IMG/VR virus record: IMGVR_UViG_3300023208_000397 | Location: 1-57,908 of that record | DNA length: 57,908 nt | From: a virus | Reading direction: 5' to 3' (one strand) | Part shown: one piece after another, positions 39,138 to 48,060 of the stretch | Layout: each line of letters starts with the position of its first letter | Position numbering within the stretch: position 1 is the stretch's first letter | The notes under the pieces: model-generated | Seen by the model: only the letters and a program-made list of their open reading frames with translations | Told to the model about the DNA's origin: nothing | Database searches by the model: none | Position numbers and translations under genes: made by a program

Positions 39138-40226
39138 ATGAGTTCCAAGGACCCCAACGACCAAGACCTGGGCCCCATCAGCGAGCAGGATGCCCAGCAC
39201 GCGCTGTCGACGCTGACCGACGAAGAGCGCGCCGCGATGGCGGACGAGCCGTCCGAGCACGAGGTCGCGGCCCTGCGCGCCGTGGCCGCAGCTGCCGGCG
39301 GCGACGATGACGAAGGCGAGGAAGAGGAGGGCGCTGCTGCAGCTCCCGCTCCGGCCCCGGCCCCGGCCCCGGCCGCTGCGACTCCCGCTGCCGCGCCTGC
39401 TCCCGCGGCCTCCATCCAGGCCGAGCCCTCCGGTGATGCTGCTGCCGCGGAAGCGCCGGCTGCCGCGCCCGCCCCCGCGCCGGCTGCTGTGGCCGACATC
39501 GTGATCCCCGAGGCCCGCCCCCAGGCCGGCTACGTCGCCAAGCTGCCCGATGACTACCAGGACCGGGTCACCAAGTTGGCGGCCGATTCCGAGGAACTGG
39601 CCAAGAAGTTCAAGGCTGGCGAGATCGAGCTGGACGCCTTCCAGGCCGAACAGGCCCGGCTGCTCGAGGTGCGCGACGAGCTGACCAAGCTGCGCTTGAA
39701 GAGCGAGATCTCGGAGGAGATGCAGGCCCAGAGCCAGGAACAGGTCTGGCGCAACACGGTCGCGAGTTTCATGGACCAGGTCGTGGTCGCTGGTGGCGTG
39801 GACTACCGCAAGGACGCTGCGCGCCAGAACGACCTCGACGGCTTCCTGAAGGTGCTGGCCGCGAACCCTGCCAACGAGGACAAGTCCATGGGCTGGTTCC
39901 TCAATGAGGCCCACAAGCGCGTGGTCGCCCTGCACGGCGACGGCCGTGCCGCGGCGCCGGCACCGGCCCCTGCTGCTGCGCCCGCTGCGGCACCCGCTGC
40001 GGCGCCGGCGGCTCCTGCTGCCGCACCGACAGCACCGACAGCACCGAACCGCAAGCCGCCCGTGGAGGCCGTGCCCGCGAACCTCGCCCATGTGCCCGGC
40101 AGTGACGGCCCGGGTGATGTCGGCGACGAGTTCGCTGATCTCGACGCGCTGGAGGGCGAGCGCCTGGAGGCCGCGCTGCGCGCGATGTCTCCCGAGAAGC
40201 GCGAGCGCTACCTGGCGGGGGCCTGA
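39138..40226 (+). CDS. Scaffold-like head assembly protein
   Basis: 362 residues. Acidic N-terminus (DDEGEEEEG), two long alanine/proline low-complexity stretches (about 68-118 and 273-300), and a helical core between (DDYQDRVTKLAADSEELAKK; QAEQARLLEVRDELTKL) that ends in a conserved-type MGWFLNEAHKRVV. The C-terminal helix is MSPEKRERYLAG. High charge, coiled coil and place before the capsid gene fit a scaffold. GGA-rich ribosome site AGAGGA precedes the ATG. Confidence 0.8.
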   Translation: MSSKDPNDQDLGPISEQDAQHALSTLTDEERAAMADEPSEHEVAALRAVAAAAGGDDDEGEEEEGAAAAPAPAPAPAPAAATPAAAPAPAASIQAEPSGDAAAAEAPAAAPAPAPAAVADIVIPEARPQAGYVAKLPDDYQDRVTKLAADSEELAKKFKAGEIELDAFQAEQARLLEVRDELTKLRLKSEISEEMQAQSQEQVWRNTVASFMDQVVVAGGVDYRKDAARQNDLDGFLKVLAANPANEDKSMGWFLNEAHKRVVALHGDGRAAAPAPAPAAAPAAAPAAAPAAPAAAPTAPTAPNRKPPVEAVPANLAHVPGSDGPGDVGDEFADLDALEGERLEAALRAMSPEKRERYLAGA

Positions 40227-40423
40227 TGTCGCTGCAGCCCTCGATCCTCTTCATCGACCTGCAGCCCGGCCAGGCCCTGGTGGTGGGCGAGGGCAACGTG
40301 ATCGTGCAGCTCGTGCACAAGACCGGGCGTGTTGCGCGGATGCGGGTGACCGCACCGCGCGACGTAAAGATCGACAAGAAAACCGACGAGCCTGGGCCCG
40401 AGGTTCGTACCAAGGCTGATTGA
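40226..40423 (+). CDS. CsrA/RsmA-like small regulator
   Basis: 65 residues, CsrA length. LQPGQALVVGEGNVIVQLV, then KTGRVARMRVTAPRDVKIDK, follow the CsrA pattern of five strands, with RMRVTAPRDV against the family's RIGVNAPKEV. The RNA-contact residues are partly changed: the family's R44 would be a lysine, and the N-terminal arginine pair is not kept. It lies between the scaffold (stop/start overlap) and the major capsid gene, whose ribosome site contains AAGGAG, a possible GGA target. Assignment is by eye. Confidence 0.6.
   Translation: MSLQPSILFIDLQPGQALVVGEGNVIVQLVHKTGRVARMRVTAPRDVKIDKKTDEPGPEVRTKAD
40406..40420 (+). repeat. Degenerate start-associated repeat, copy h
   Basis: CGTACCAAGGCTGAT matches the repeat core but then diverges. 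It lies at the end of the CsrA-like gene, 88 bases before the capsid start. Confidence 0.35.
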
Positions 40424-40508
40424 ATCCAGCCACGGTCGCTGATAAGGCGGCTGCGAAATGCGAGCGCAGGAAGTGCTCTTTCAAGTTCAAAACTGAAGGA
40501 GTGTTTCC

Positions 40509-41624
40509 ATGGCCCGTACTATCGTGGGCGTCAACGACCCGAAGGCTGTCAAGCGCTTCGGCGGCATGCTGGCGCTCGACACCTCGCAGAAGTCGTACTG
40601 GAACACGCGCTTCATGGCGCGTGGCGCCGAAGCCGAAGTCCCCATCCAGATCCTGACCGACCTGGAGTCCGACGCCGGTGAGCAGATCACCTATGACCTG
40701 CTGGCCGAGCTGAAGATGGCCCCGGTCGAGGGCGAGGACACCCTCGAGGGCAAGGAAGAAGCCCAGAAGTTCTACACCGACTCGATCTACATCGATCAGG
40801 CCCGCTGCGGTGTGAACACCGGCGGCCGGATGACCCGCAAGCGAACGCTGCACAACCTGCGTGAGAAGGCCAAGCGCCAGCAGTCCAGCTGGTGGGCCCG
40901 CCTGCAGGACGAGCTGCTGTTCATCTACACCTCGGGTTCCCGCGGCATGAACCCCAACTTCCTGCTGCCGCTGGGCTACACCGGCCGCGCCGGCAACCCG
41001 CTGTATGCCCCGGACTCCAATCACGTCCTGTACGGCAACGACGCCACCGCGTTCAACAACATCGACGCGACCGACAAGTTCGACCTGCGCATGGTGGACC
41101 GGGCCAAGACCCGTGCCGACAGCCAGGGCGGCGGCGCCACCGGCATCCCGGTCCTGCAGCCTTGCAAGATCGACGGCAACGAGACCTTCGTGTGCGTGAT
41201 GCACACCTTCCAAGAGGATGACCTGCGTAGCAACACGCAGACCGGCCAATGGCTGGACATCCAGAAGGCCGCCGCCTCGGCCGAAGGTCGCAACAGCCCG
41301 CTGTTCAAGGGTGCGCTCGGCATGTACCGCGGCGTGGTCCTGCACAGCCACCGCAATGTGATCCGCTTCAACAACGCGGGTGCGGGCGCCAACGTCGAGG
41401 CCGCGCGCGCGCTGTTCCTGGGCAGTCAGGCCGCCGTCGTCGCCTTCGGCAGCCCGGGCACGAACATGCGCTTCAGCTGGAACGAGGAGACCCGCGACAA
41501 CGGCGACAAGGTCGTGATCACCACCTCCTCGATCTTCGGCGTCAAGAAGGTGCGCTTCACTACCGACATCGGCGACCAGGACTTCGGCGTCTACGCGCTG
41601 GACACGGCCGCGGCGAGCCGCTGA
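40509..41624 (+). CDS. Major capsid protein, N4-gp56 family
   Basis: 371 residues. The family pattern is visible: FGGMLALDTSQKSYWNTRFM, IQILTDLESDAGEQITYDLL, QSSWWARLQDELLFIYTSGSRG and a C-terminal VVITTSSIFGVKKVRF. HK97-fold capsid without an obvious cleaved delta domain; scaffold is separate. AAGGAG nine bases before the ATG. Very likely strongly expressed; an intrinsic terminator follows the next gene. Confidence 0.93.
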   Translation: MARTIVGVNDPKAVKRFGGMLALDTSQKSYWNTRFMARGAEAEVPIQILTDLESDAGEQITYDLLAELKMAPVEGEDTLEGKEEAQKFYTDSIYIDQARCGVNTGGRMTRKRTLHNLREKAKRQQSSWWARLQDELLFIYTSGSRGMNPNFLLPLGYTGRAGNPLYAPDSNHVLYGNDATAFNNIDATDKFDLRMVDRAKTRADSQGGGATGIPVLQPCKIDGNETFVCVMHTFQEDDLRSNTQTGQWLDIQKAAASAEGRNSPLFKGALGMYRGVVLHSHRNVIRFNNAGAGANVEAARALFLGSQAAVVAFGSPGTNMRFSWNEETRDNGDKVVITTSSIFGVKKVRFTTDIGDQDFGVYALDTAAASR

Positions 41625-41663
41625 GCGGCAGTCGGATCGACAACCTGACATAGGAGAACCGAC

Positions 41664-42131
41664 ATGCCTTTCAGCAACTCCAACGACTACACCACCGGCC
41701 GCAAGCCCCCGGTCACCCCGGCGGGCGCGGAGGTGGTGGCCTGCCGCTTCGAGCTGGATCTGACCACCGGCGACCTGGCGCTCAACAACGTGGGCCAGAT
41801 CGGCTGGCTGCCGGCCGGCTGCTTGCCCGTCGACGTCCTGGTGGATGGCGATGACCTGGACTCGGGCGCCGCGGCCATGGTGCTGCAGGTCGGTGTCTGG
41901 GACGGCGTGGGCGCCAACCTGTCCACGGCGGCCGCCGACGGTGGCAAGCACTGGGGTGTGACCACCGCGGTCAACACCGACTTCCAGCAGCGCCTGACCC
42001 CCAACGGCAACGCCATGGCGCGGGTGCAGACGACCCAGGCTGACCGCCGCATCGGTGTGAAGGTCGCGACCGCGCCGACCACGCCGGTCGCCGGCAAGCT
42101 GGGCCTGACGGTCCTGTACCGCGCCGCCTGA
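41664..42131 (+). CDS. Head decoration-like protein
   Basis: 155 residues, almost all short strands: VVACRFELDLTTGDLALNNV, DVLVDGDDLDSGAAAMVLQV, AGKLGLTVLYRAA. Beta-rich and placed between the capsid protein and a terminator, so a capsid decoration or minor head protein is likely, but no motif proves it. Confidence 0.6.
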   Translation: MPFSNSNDYTTGRKPPVTPAGAEVVACRFELDLTTGDLALNNVGQIGWLPAGCLPVDVLVDGDDLDSGAAAMVLQVGVWDGVGANLSTAAADGGKHWGVTTAVNTDFQQRLTPNGNAMARVQTTQADRRIGVKVATAPTTPVAGKLGLTVLYRAA

Positions 42132-42170
42132 TCCGGAACCTAGCGCGCCTCGCCTGGCGTACCGCAACAC

Positions 42171-42196
42171 GGGGGAGGCGCTGCTTCCCCCTTTTT
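42171..42196 (+). terminator. Intrinsic terminator after capsid genes
   Basis: GGGGGA (42171-42176), a 9-base loop, TCCCCC (42186-42191), then five T. This is a strong rho-independent signal for rightward transcription, presumably partial so that the downstream late genes are expressed at a lower level than capsid. Confidence 0.85.
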
Positions 42197-42212
42197 CTAC
42201 CGGGATAGCACC

Positions 42213-42617
42213 ATGAAGCTGCAGACCACCATCGCCCCGCGTCGTGACGGCACCGTCATCGTCCGCGGCCACAAGGGCCAGGAGTTCAAGTTCACGCCCG
42301 ACGAGCATGAGGAACTGACCTGCGACGTCGCCGACGAGATGCTGGTCGCCAAGCTCCTGGCCAGCGGAAACTTCTTCCCCGCCGACGAATCCGACTTCGC
42401 TGTGGCCACGGCCCTGGTGCAGTCTGCGGTCGAGCCCCCCGTGGAGCCCGACGAGCCCGACGACGATCACGGGGAGGTCGATGACCTGCCCGACGACACC
42501 GGCGACCTGAATGCGCTGCCCATCGAAGGCGAGGCCGCAGAGGATGGCGCTGCCGCCGACGAGGCCTCCAGCGCGCCCGCCGCCCAGCCCTCGCGTCGCC
42601 GCCAGCGCGCCGCCTAA
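42213..42617 (+). CDS. Head-region protein with acidic tail
   Basis: 134 residues. A small folded N-terminus (TIAPRRDGTVIVRGHKGQ, EFKFTPDEHEELTCDV, LVAKLLASGNFF) and a long acidic, alanine/proline-rich tail ending RRRQRAA. Placed between the capsid terminator and connector-like genes. Family unknown. Confidence 0.55.
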   Translation: MKLQTTIAPRRDGTVIVRGHKGQEFKFTPDEHEELTCDVADEMLVAKLLASGNFFPADESDFAVATALVQSAVEPPVEPDEPDDDHGEVDDLPDDTGDLNALPIEGEAAEDGAAADEASSAPAAQPSRRRQRAA

Positions 42618-42632
42618 GGTCCCCAGCTGACC

Positions 42633-43250
42633 ATGGCCGACTGGTCGCGCTTCCTGCCCTATCTACTACCCCACGTTGCCGGGGTGGCAGAGCCGGCTGC
42701 CGAACAGGCGTTGCGGGAATCCGCCAGCCTCTTCCTGAAGAAGACCAGGGCGTGGCGGGAATGGCTTGCCGAGATCACGGCTGTCGATGGCCAGCGCACC
42801 TATGCGCTTGTGCTGCCCGCCGGCGCCCAGGTCGTGCAGATCGAGAAGGCCACGGCCAATGGATCGGACATCAGCACGCTGGCCTGGGCCGGATTCAAGG
42901 CCGACCCCGCGCTCTACCCGCCGAACGAGGCGGGCGTGGCCTCGCGTGATCGCGTGTCGGTCACCCTGGGCCAGGCCTGGCCAGCCGGTACCAAGATCCA
43001 GGTGCAGGTGTCGCTGACCTGTTCGGAGGACGCCACGGGTGTCGCCGATGCCATCTTTGCCCATCACCGCAAGGCCATCGTGGACGGGGCCAAGGCTGAC
43101 CTGATGCTCAAGCCGGGGGCGACCTACGCCGACCCCGACCGGGCGGCCGTCGCGCGCGCGGACTTTCAGGCGGCCATCGATGAAGAGGCCGCCCGCGTCT
43201 ACCGGGCTCACTCCAACAACATGCCGCGGCGCCGCCCGGCCTGGTGCTGA
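42633..43250 (+). CDS. Head completion/connector-like protein
   Basis: 205 residues. WSRFLPYLLPHVAGVAEPAAE, LRESASLFLKKTRAWREWL, then strands and a helix GADKADLMLK-like region; this fits an adaptor-type protein of podoviruses. The first helix with RESASLFLKKT is typical of such connectors. Precise family not named. Confidence 0.6.
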   Translation: MADWSRFLPYLLPHVAGVAEPAAEQALRESASLFLKKTRAWREWLAEITAVDGQRTYALVLPAGAQVVQIEKATANGSDISTLAWAGFKADPALYPPNEAGVASRDRVSVTLGQAWPAGTKIQVQVSLTCSEDATGVADAIFAHHRKAIVDGAKADLMLKPGATYADPDRAAVARADFQAAIDEEAARVYRAHSNNMPRRRPAWC

Positions 43251-43252
43251 TC

Positions 43253-43936
43253 ATGGCCACGCTCGCCAAGAAGATCCTGCAGCGCGCCACGGACATCCTG
43301 TCCGATTCCGGGAGCAAGGCCTGGACCGTCGACGAGATCGTCCGCTGGTTCAACGACGCGCGCCGCGAGCTGGCCATTCACCGGCCCGATGCGTTCGCGA
43401 CCACCGCTGCTGTGGCGCTGGCCCCGGGGGCCCGGCAGACGCTGCCGGCCACGGCCATCAAGCTCATCAACATCCCCAACAACACCGGCGGCGCCAAGAC
43501 GGCGATCCGCCAGACCGAGCGCCGGGAGCTCGATGAGCTGCTGCCCAGCTGGCGCAGCGGTACCGCCAGCACCACGATCAAGCACTTCATCCACGACCCC
43601 AGGAATCCCCTGGAGTTCGAGGTCTACCCGCCGGCAGCCGCCGGTGCGAGCGTGGACGCCGTCTTTGCGGCGTACCCCACGGACATCGCCGAGCCCGGCG
43701 CCGGCAAGACCTTCGCCGACGTCACGGGCGACATCGGCGTCCCAGACATCTACGGCTCGGTTCTGGTGGATTTCATCCTCTACCGGGCCTACCTGAAGGA
43801 CAGCGACTTCGCCGGCCACATCGCGCGCGCCAGCGCGCACTACGGGGCCTTCGCGAATGCGCTGGGTATCGAGGTCAAGGCCTCGCTCACCGTTGCGCCC
43901 GCGGCCAAGAACCCCGGCGGCGCCAGCAGCCCATGA
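43253..43936 (+). CDS. DUF6682-like tail adaptor protein
   Basis: 227 residues. ILQRATDILSDSGSKAWTVDE, IVRWFNDARRELAIHRPDAFA, LINIPNNTGGAKTAIRQTERRELD-type ordering (short strands, then a helix bundle) and a final LVDFILYRAYLKDSDFAGH helix match the DUF6682 adaptor pattern that joins portal to tail in N4/G7C-like viruses. The ATG at 43253 is used, the longer GTG start at 43244 being less likely. Confidence 0.72.
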   Translation: MATLAKKILQRATDILSDSGSKAWTVDEIVRWFNDARRELAIHRPDAFATTAAVALAPGARQTLPATAIKLINIPNNTGGAKTAIRQTERRELDELLPSWRSGTASTTIKHFIHDPRNPLEFEVYPPAAAGASVDAVFAAYPTDIAEPGAGKTFADVTGDIGVPDIYGSVLVDFILYRAYLKDSDFAGHIARASAHYGAFANALGIEVKASLTVAPAAKNPGGASSP

Positions 43937-43959
43937 ACACCACTCACGAGGGAGCACGA

Positions 43960-44175
43960 ATGACCGACCAGCACAGTACCGCCGTGATGAACGGCGCCCA
44001 GGCCGCGCCCGCGCTCACCGGTATCGCGATGTGGCTGGGGGGCAAGGACATCAACTTCTGGCTGGGCGTCGCTGGCATCGCCTTCATCCTGCTCCAGGCG
44101 GCCTACCTGGTGTGGAAGTGGCGCCGTGACATCCGCCGGGATCGTGAACGCGTGGGGCTCACCGACGATGAGTAA
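43960..44175 (+). CDS. Holin candidate
   Basis: 71 residues with one clear membrane helix (INFWLGVAGIAFILLQAAYLVW) followed by a basic cytoplasmic tail (KWRRDIRRDRER) and a short polar start. GAGGGAG seven bases before the ATG at 43960 defines the start. Overlaps the endolysin gene, as holin genes often do. It triggers membrane depolarisation or pores so that the SAR endolysin becomes active. Confidence 0.75.
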   Translation: MTDQHSTAVMNGAQAAPALTGIAMWLGGKDINFWLGVAGIAFILLQAAYLVWKWRRDIRRDRERVGLTDDE

Positions 44176-44668
44176 GCTGCGCGTCGCCATCGGCTCCCTG
44201 ACCTTGAGCGCCGCGGCCCTGGTGGGCCTGGCCGTGAAGGAGGGATACACCGACCAGGCGGTCATCCCGGTCAAGGGCGATGTGCCGACTGTTGGGTTCG
44301 GGAGCACGACGCGTGCCGACGGCTCGCCCGTGAAGATGGGGGATCGAACGACCCCGGTGCAGGCCCTGCAGCGCACGCTCGCCTACACCCAGCAGGCTGA
44401 GGCCGGCTTCAAGCACTGCGTTCGCGCGCCGCTCCACCAGGCCGAGTTCGACCTCTACCTGGACTTCAGCTACCAGTTCGGCATGGGCTGGACCTGCCGC
44501 AGCATCGCCCCGCTGCTCAACGCCGGCGACTATGTCGGCGCCTGCAACAAGCTGCTGGAGTTCCGGCGCGTGAACGGGTTCGACTGCTCCACGCCCGGCA
44601 ACAGGGTATGCGCCGGCGTCTGGACCCGGCAGCTGGAGCGCCATGCCAAGTGCATGGCGGCGCAGTAG
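44168..44668 (+). CDS. SAR endolysin, GH24 lysozyme
   Basis: 166 residues. A weakly hydrophobic N-terminal segment of G/A/S/L (residues 5-23) is a signal-anchor-release domain. The catalytic glutamate is E25 in KEGYTDQAV, with GDVPTVGFGS providing the downstream D38 and T41. It cleaves peptidoglycan glycan strands after release to the periplasm. Several cysteines may control folding. The start ATG at 44168 overlaps the holin end. Its spanins lie 5.3 kb upstream. Confidence 0.88.
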   Translation: MSKLRVAIGSLTLSAAALVGLAVKEGYTDQAVIPVKGDVPTVGFGSTTRADGSPVKMGDRTTPVQALQRTLAYTQQAEAGFKHCVRAPLHQAEFDLYLDFSYQFGMGWTCRSIAPLLNAGDYVGACNKLLEFRRVNGFDCSTPGNRVCAGVWTRQLERHAKCMAAQ

Positions 44669-46306
44669 ATGGCCGTCGTCCGCATCGCGTCCTTCATGGG
44701 GGCAGCCCAGGCCTTGCATCCCAAGCTGCTGCCAGAGGCGGTGGGTGTGATCTCGCTGAACCAGAAGGTGGGGCGCGGCGATCTGCGGCCGCTGCGCGCG
44801 CCCGCCAATGTCGCGACCGTGCCGGCCGGCCGCCAGAGCATCTATCGCATGGGCCGCGACGTGGCCAGCGATGCGAACTACTGGCTGTCGTGGGCGACCT
44901 GGGTCAGCGTCGTGCGCGGCTTCAACACCGCGGAGAACGGCGAGCGGACCTACTACACCGGCGACGGGTTTCCGAAGTGGACGGACACGGCCAAGGCCCT
45001 GGGTGGGGCGCCGCCCGTGGCCTGGCGCGCGCTGGGCGTGCCGGCGCCGGCTGCGGCCCCGACGCTGGCCGCCGCGGGTGGTTCCGGTACCGCGGCCGAG
45101 AACCGGGCCTATGTCTACACCTACGTGAGCGACGCCGACGAAGAGAGCGCGCCGTCGCCGGCCGCGACCATCACCTGCAAGCCCAATGACACGATCACCA
45201 TCAGCGCTCTGGCCGCGGCCCCGGCCGGTAGCTACGGGATCAACCGCATCCGGATCTACCGGACGGAGACGACGTCGGCGGGTGCTGAGTTCTTCTTCCT
45301 GCGCGAGATCTCCTCGGCGGCCACCAGCACCACCGACGACAACCGGGCCCTGGGCGAGGTCCTGCCCTCGCTGACGTGGGTGACCGCGCCCGGCGTCCCC
45401 CAGGGGGGCGCCCTGAATATCACCGAGCCGACGCTGCACTCCCTGACACCGCTCTGGAATGGCATGCTCGCTGGCATCAGCGGGCGCGAGATCCGCTTCT
45501 GCGTCCCCTTCATTCCCCACGCCTGGCCCATCCAGTACGGGATCACCCCCTCCGATGTGACCCCGGTGACCCTGGCCGCCTTCGGCGAGGCCCTGGTGGT
45601 GCTGACAAATGGCCGGCCGATCATGGTCACCGGTGGATCGCCGGACGCAATGAACGAGCAGCCGGTGGAGTTCGTGCAGGCCTGTGTGTCCCAGCGCTCA
45701 GCGGTGAGCCTGGGGCACGGCGTGGCCTGGGCGTCGCCCGACGGGCTGGCCTACATCGGCGCCGCCGGCGCCCGGCTGCTGACGGCCAAGACGATGACCC
45801 GGGATGACTGGCAGGCCCTGAAGCCCGAGACCATCATCTCCGCCTTCTTCGAGGGCCGGTACTACGGCTTCTATCAGCCTTCGGCGGGCGTGAAGCGCTC
45901 GTTCATGATCGACCCGGGCAACCCGGACGGCATCTACTTCAGCGACCTGGGCGCCGACGCCGTCTATGTGGATGAGCTGCAGGGCGCGCTCTACATTCTC
46001 AACGGCACGGCCGTCCAGCGGTGGGAGGCCGGTGCCGGGCTGTCGGCGACGTTCCGCAGCAAGGTCTTCCAGCAGCAGCGCGAGCTCCCCGACTTCAGCT
46101 GGGGCAAGGTCATCGCCGACGCCTACCCCGTGACCTTCAAGCTGTTCACCAACGGCGCCGAGCGCGCCGTGGTCACCGTAACGAGCGAGGATCCGTTTCG
46201 TCTCCCCACAGGCGACCGTGTGCGCAGCGTGCAACTGCACATTGAGACCTCGGTCGCGGTGCAGGGCGCAGTAATTGCCCACAGCCTCGAGGAGATCACA
46301 GGATGA
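44669..46306 (+). CDS. Tail structural protein
   Basis: 545 residues. A beta-rich protein with SIYRMGRDVASDANYWLSW near the start, a fibronectin-like segment (YVYTYVSDADEESAPSPA; YGINRIRIYRT) and repeated strand patterns such as PHAWPIQYGI and DGLAYIGAAGARLL. Similar proteins in podovirus genomes form the tail hub or stabilise the nozzle. No catalytic motif. It starts one base after the endolysin stop and overlaps the next gene by four bases. Confidence 0.65.
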   Translation: MAVVRIASFMGAAQALHPKLLPEAVGVISLNQKVGRGDLRPLRAPANVATVPAGRQSIYRMGRDVASDANYWLSWATWVSVVRGFNTAENGERTYYTGDGFPKWTDTAKALGGAPPVAWRALGVPAPAAAPTLAAAGGSGTAAENRAYVYTYVSDADEESAPSPAATITCKPNDTITISALAAAPAGSYGINRIRIYRTETTSAGAEFFFLREISSAATSTTDDNRALGEVLPSLTWVTAPGVPQGGALNITEPTLHSLTPLWNGMLAGISGREIRFCVPFIPHAWPIQYGITPSDVTPVTLAAFGEALVVLTNGRPIMVTGGSPDAMNEQPVEFVQACVSQRSAVSLGHGVAWASPDGLAYIGAAGARLLTAKTMTRDDWQALKPETIISAFFEGRYYGFYQPSAGVKRSFMIDPGNPDGIYFSDLGADAVYVDELQGALYILNGTAVQRWEAGAGLSATFRSKVFQQQRELPDFSWGKVIADAYPVTFKLFTNGAERAVVTVTSEDPFRLPTGDRVRSVQLHIETSVAVQGAVIAHSLEEITG

Positions 46307-48057
46307 GCGCCGACCAGCGGAAGGACCTCCCGCCGTCCAGCAGCCCGGGCTTCCTGGACGCTGTTCGTGAGGTGCTGAGCGTCTACCTGGGCAAGCGCGG
46401 CGATCCTCTGAACCGCGGGGTCACCCTGCGCGACCTGTCCGACGCCGGGATGGTCGAGTTGTCGCCCGGGTACCTGCAGGGCCGGGGCGGCCGGCCCCCG
46501 ATTGTTGGGCCCGGCCCGAATGTCGGATCTGGCGGGGAGGGGGGCGTCGTCGAGCCCGATCTGACCCCGCCGCCGATGCCCTCGGGTGTGATCGTTGCCG
46601 CCACCTTCAGCGCGCTGATCATGCAGCACGCGGCCCCGATCTACACCCAGGGGCACGGCCATGCGCGGACAAAGGTCTACGGCGCGATCCGGGCCGCTGG
46701 CGCCCCACAGCCGGTGTTCGGTGACGCCGTGGAGATCACGCAGTTCGTGGGCAACATCTTTGCCCACCCAACAACCCTGGGCACGACCTGGCACCTGTGG
46801 TTCACCTGGATCAGCCAGGATGGGGTCGAGTCGACAGTGCCAGCCGGCGGCGCCAATGGCTTCGTGGCCACCACGGGCCGGATCGGTAACGCAGACCTGG
46901 GCCCGCTGATCGTTGAGGCCGGGAACCTGGCCGCCGCCGCGGTGGATCTGGGGTCATCCAAGGTGACGGGCACGATCACCGACCCTGCGCGCTTCGGGGC
47001 CGTGGCCGTGGGCTACACGGTCACCCAGTACCTGGTGGCCACCAGCGGACTGTTGGCGAACCTGCGCGTCGATGATGCCCAGATGGTCTCGGTGTCGGCC
47101 GACAAGCTGCTGGCCGGCGCCATCCAGGTCGGCCGCCACATCCAGAGCGCCGACTTCGTGCCCGGGACCAGCGGATGGGTGATTCGCGGCAACGGCACCG
47201 CCGAGTTCGCCGCCGCCTCCATCCGCGGCAAGATCACCGCCAACCAGTTCGACGGCCGCGGGGCTCGGATTGAGGACGAAGCCGGCAATCTGATCCTGGG
47301 GGCTGGCAACGCTCTGGCGCTGGGCTACGTGCCGCCGGGGGCGCTGAACAGCAATGTTGGCGGGGTGAATCTCGCCTTTGGCTCTCAGCTCTCCGGCAGT
47401 GCAGGCCCCGGTGAGTACGGCAAAGGTCTCGGCATCCTCTACGACTATCTTGGGGGCTACAACCCGTTCGGTATCAAGGCCGGAGATGTCTTCACAATCT
47501 CGGCAGAAGTCTGGCAGGACGGAGCATCTGCTGCGGCTGGGCAAATTGCCGTGCTCTACCTCTACTGCGCCAATTCCGTTGGCACATGGGTGGCGCAGGC
47601 TGCGGTGTCAGGGGCGGGGCAGACGTCTGTCGGTGCCCGGTCCAGCGCGACGCTCACTGTGCATCCTGATACCGTCACCATTGGGTGGGCTGTCTACCAC
47701 CAGCTCGGAGCTACGAACACGGTTGGCACGGCATTGGCGGATCGCGTCCAAGTCGAGCGCGGGTCCGTCGCGACCCAGTACAAGCCTGGCGTTGAGCCTG
47801 GGGCAACGAGAGGGGCCACGTTCGGGGTCAACATCGGCGGCCAGATTACCCCTGGCAATGCATCGACCTACATCGCCAACGCAGCAATCGGTGCGGCCCA
47901 GGTCGGCGTGTTGAGCGCTGCGAACCTCACGGTCGGCGCGATCTCCCAGACCGTCAACGGCGGCGCCGGTAGCGGCCAGAGCCGGATCGTGATGAACACC
48001 AATGAGTTCGTGTTCTACAACGCATCCAACGTGGCCCGGATCCGCATGATCCCCTGA
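46303..48057 (+). CDS. Tail-tip-like protein with gpJ-type C-terminal module
   Basis: 584 residues. A proline/glycine linker precedes FSALIMQHAAPIYTQGHGHA. Then come segments such as VTGTITDPARFGAVAVGYTV, FAAASIRGKITANQFDGRGA and RIEDEAGNLILG, typical of the C-terminal half of lambda J-like tip proteins (DUF1983-type). Later modules have VNIGGQITPGNASTYI. Probably part of a receptor-binding fibre or tip. J-type modules in a podovirus-like gene order suggest modular exchange. Confidence 0.65.
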   Translation: MSADQRKDLPPSSSPGFLDAVREVLSVYLGKRGDPLNRGVTLRDLSDAGMVELSPGYLQGRGGRPPIVGPGPNVGSGGEGGVVEPDLTPPPMPSGVIVAATFSALIMQHAAPIYTQGHGHARTKVYGAIRAAGAPQPVFGDAVEITQFVGNIFAHPTTLGTTWHLWFTWISQDGVESTVPAGGANGFVATTGRIGNADLGPLIVEAGNLAAAAVDLGSSKVTGTITDPARFGAVAVGYTVTQYLVATSGLLANLRVDDAQMVSVSADKLLAGAIQVGRHIQSADFVPGTSGWVIRGNGTAEFAAASIRGKITANQFDGRGARIEDEAGNLILGAGNALALGYVPPGALNSNVGGVNLAFGSQLSGSAGPGEYGKGLGILYDYLGGYNPFGIKAGDVFTISAEVWQDGASAAAGQIAVLYLYCANSVGTWVAQAAVSGAGQTSVGARSSATLTVHPDTVTIGWAVYHQLGATNTVGTALADRVQVERGSVATQYKPGVEPGATRGATFGVNIGGQITPGNASTYIANAAIGAAQVGVLSAANLTVGAISQTVNGGAGSGQSRIVMNTNEFVFYNASNVARIRMIP

Positions 48058-48060
48058 GCC

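Noticed and set aside
39330-40060. DNA repeats in the scaffold gene as a tandem-repeat or CRISPR-like array
   Set aside because: They are codon repeats for alanine/proline linkers without constant spacers.
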